From NCBI RefSeq assembly GCF_000423285.1, contig NZ_AUHR01000018.1, positions 1 to 53,454 of the forward strand: DNA of 53,454 bases, written 5' to 3'. The DNA comes from Laribacter hongkongensis DSM 14985. Lineage in GTDB: Bacteria > Pseudomonadota > Gammaproteobacteria > Burkholderiales > Aquaspirillaceae. Shown piece after piece: positions 53,088 to 53,454 of the stretch; position 1 is the first letter of the stretch; each line of letters begins with the position of its first letter. The position numbers and the translations under genes were made by a program. The notes beneath the pieces are model-generated. The model did no database searches. It had not been told where the DNA came from and saw nothing but the letters and a program-made list of their open reading frames with translations.

Positions 53088-53454
53088 TCGATGCCCTGCT
53101 CAACACGCAGACGGGCCTCGACATGCAGACGCTGGCCAGCCAGGCGCTGCACGGCCAGCCGGTATTGCAGCCGGACTACCGCATCACCATCGAGGACAAG
53201 GACGGCAACAGCACCGACCTGACGCCGGTGTTTGCCGGCCGGCTGGTCTCGCTCACACTGACCGACAACCGCAGCCTCGAGGCCGACATGCTGGACCTGT
53301 CACTGGATGACAGCGACGGCCTGCTGGACATCCCCAACCGGGGTGCCCGCCTGCGTGTGGCCATCGGCTGGAAGGGGCAGCCCCTGGTGGACAAGGGCGT
53401 ATACACCGTCGACGAGGTTGAGCACAGCGGCAGCCCGGACACCCTGTCCATCCG
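52979..53454. repeat. Right copy of 476-bp perfect inverted terminal repeat
   Basis: This is the exact reverse complement of 1-476. It starts inside gene U and runs to the window edge in gene D. Confidence 0.97.
53084..53454 (+). CDS. D: Late control protein gpD, 5' part (right edge)
   Basis: This is the first 123 or so residues of P2-type gpD, a tail hub protein. The GTG start overlaps the U stop; an ATG 13 codons later is an alternative. The pattern LVSLTLTDNRSLEADML, RGARLRVAIGWKG and VDEVEHSGSPDTLS is characteristic. The gene is cut by the window edge, so nothing can be said about its end or about ogr, which would follow in P2. Confidence 0.92.
   Translation, partial: MIDALLNTQTGLDMQTLASQALHGQPVLQPDYRITIEDKDGNSTDLTPVFAGRLVSLTLTDNRSLEADMLDLSLDDSDGLLDIPNRGARLRVAIGWKGQPLVDKGVYTVDEVEHSGSPDTLSI

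Larger units (their letters stand above)
29831..53454. mobile_element. P2-like prophage, left end to gene D (right end not in window)
   Basis: The gene order Q P | O N M L X lysis R S V W J I H G FI FII E E' T U D is that of coliphage P2. The left boundary is the tRNA fragment at 29831. Integrase, repressor, cox, replication and ogr genes are not present, and the element runs off the right edge inside D. Structural genes appear full-length and free of frameshifts, so at least the late region could be functional. Cargo genes interrupt it at three positions. Confidence 0.93.

Overview
The window is G+C-rich DNA from a betaproteobacterium. The gene order rpsA-ihfB-lapA-lapB-pyrF-rfaE-hldD, the separate heptose kinase and the neisserial-type porin point to the order Neisseriales. 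Laribacter or a close relative is a guess from general knowledge, not something the sequence proves. No complete rRNA or tRNA gene and no CRISPR array was seen.

Positions 1-476 are phage DNA: the start of gene D and the tail of gene U, reading off the left edge. They are a perfect inverted copy of the last 476 bases of the window. Positions 477 to about 29830 are chromosomal: a tandem universal stress protein; a divergent histidine kinase/response regulator pair; ppx-phoU; rpiA; ispF-ispD-dnaQ; rnhA with a methyltransferase; gloB; mltD; a glyoxalase-II-like hydrolase with hldD, the heptose kinase, pyrF, lapB, lapA, ihfB, rpsA and cmk on the minus strand; aroA with a MazG-like gene; a DUF2076 gene; clpX-clpP-tig; and a cytosolic GGDEF protein.

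From about 29831 to the right edge lies a P2-family prophage, entered at a 22-bp fragment of the 3' end of a minus-strand tRNA (probably tRNA-Leu), which is the left attachment site. Genes run in classical P2 order: Q and P leftward, then O N M L X, two holins, endolysin, the spanin pair, a DksA/TraR zinc finger, R S, V W J I H G, FI FII E E' T U D. Integrase, repressor and replication genes are not in the window. They should lie beyond the right edge if the phage is complete.

Three positions that in P2 carry accessory ('moron') genes are all filled with cargo. A HipA-like kinase with its own HTH and a four-copy 12-bp repeat sits between the attachment site and Q. An outer-membrane porin on the opposite strand with its own terminator sits between S and V. 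A divergent pair of unknown genes whose start codons overlap sits between G and FI. A two-part element (GTCGGGCCAG, 8 bases, CCGCCGCAAA) occurs perfectly three times, upstream of O, V and FI, where P2 has late promoters. It is the best candidate for the binding site of this phage's late activator. The gene E/E' slippery site is also conserved.

All calls come from reading the sequence and recalled family knowledge; no search was run.
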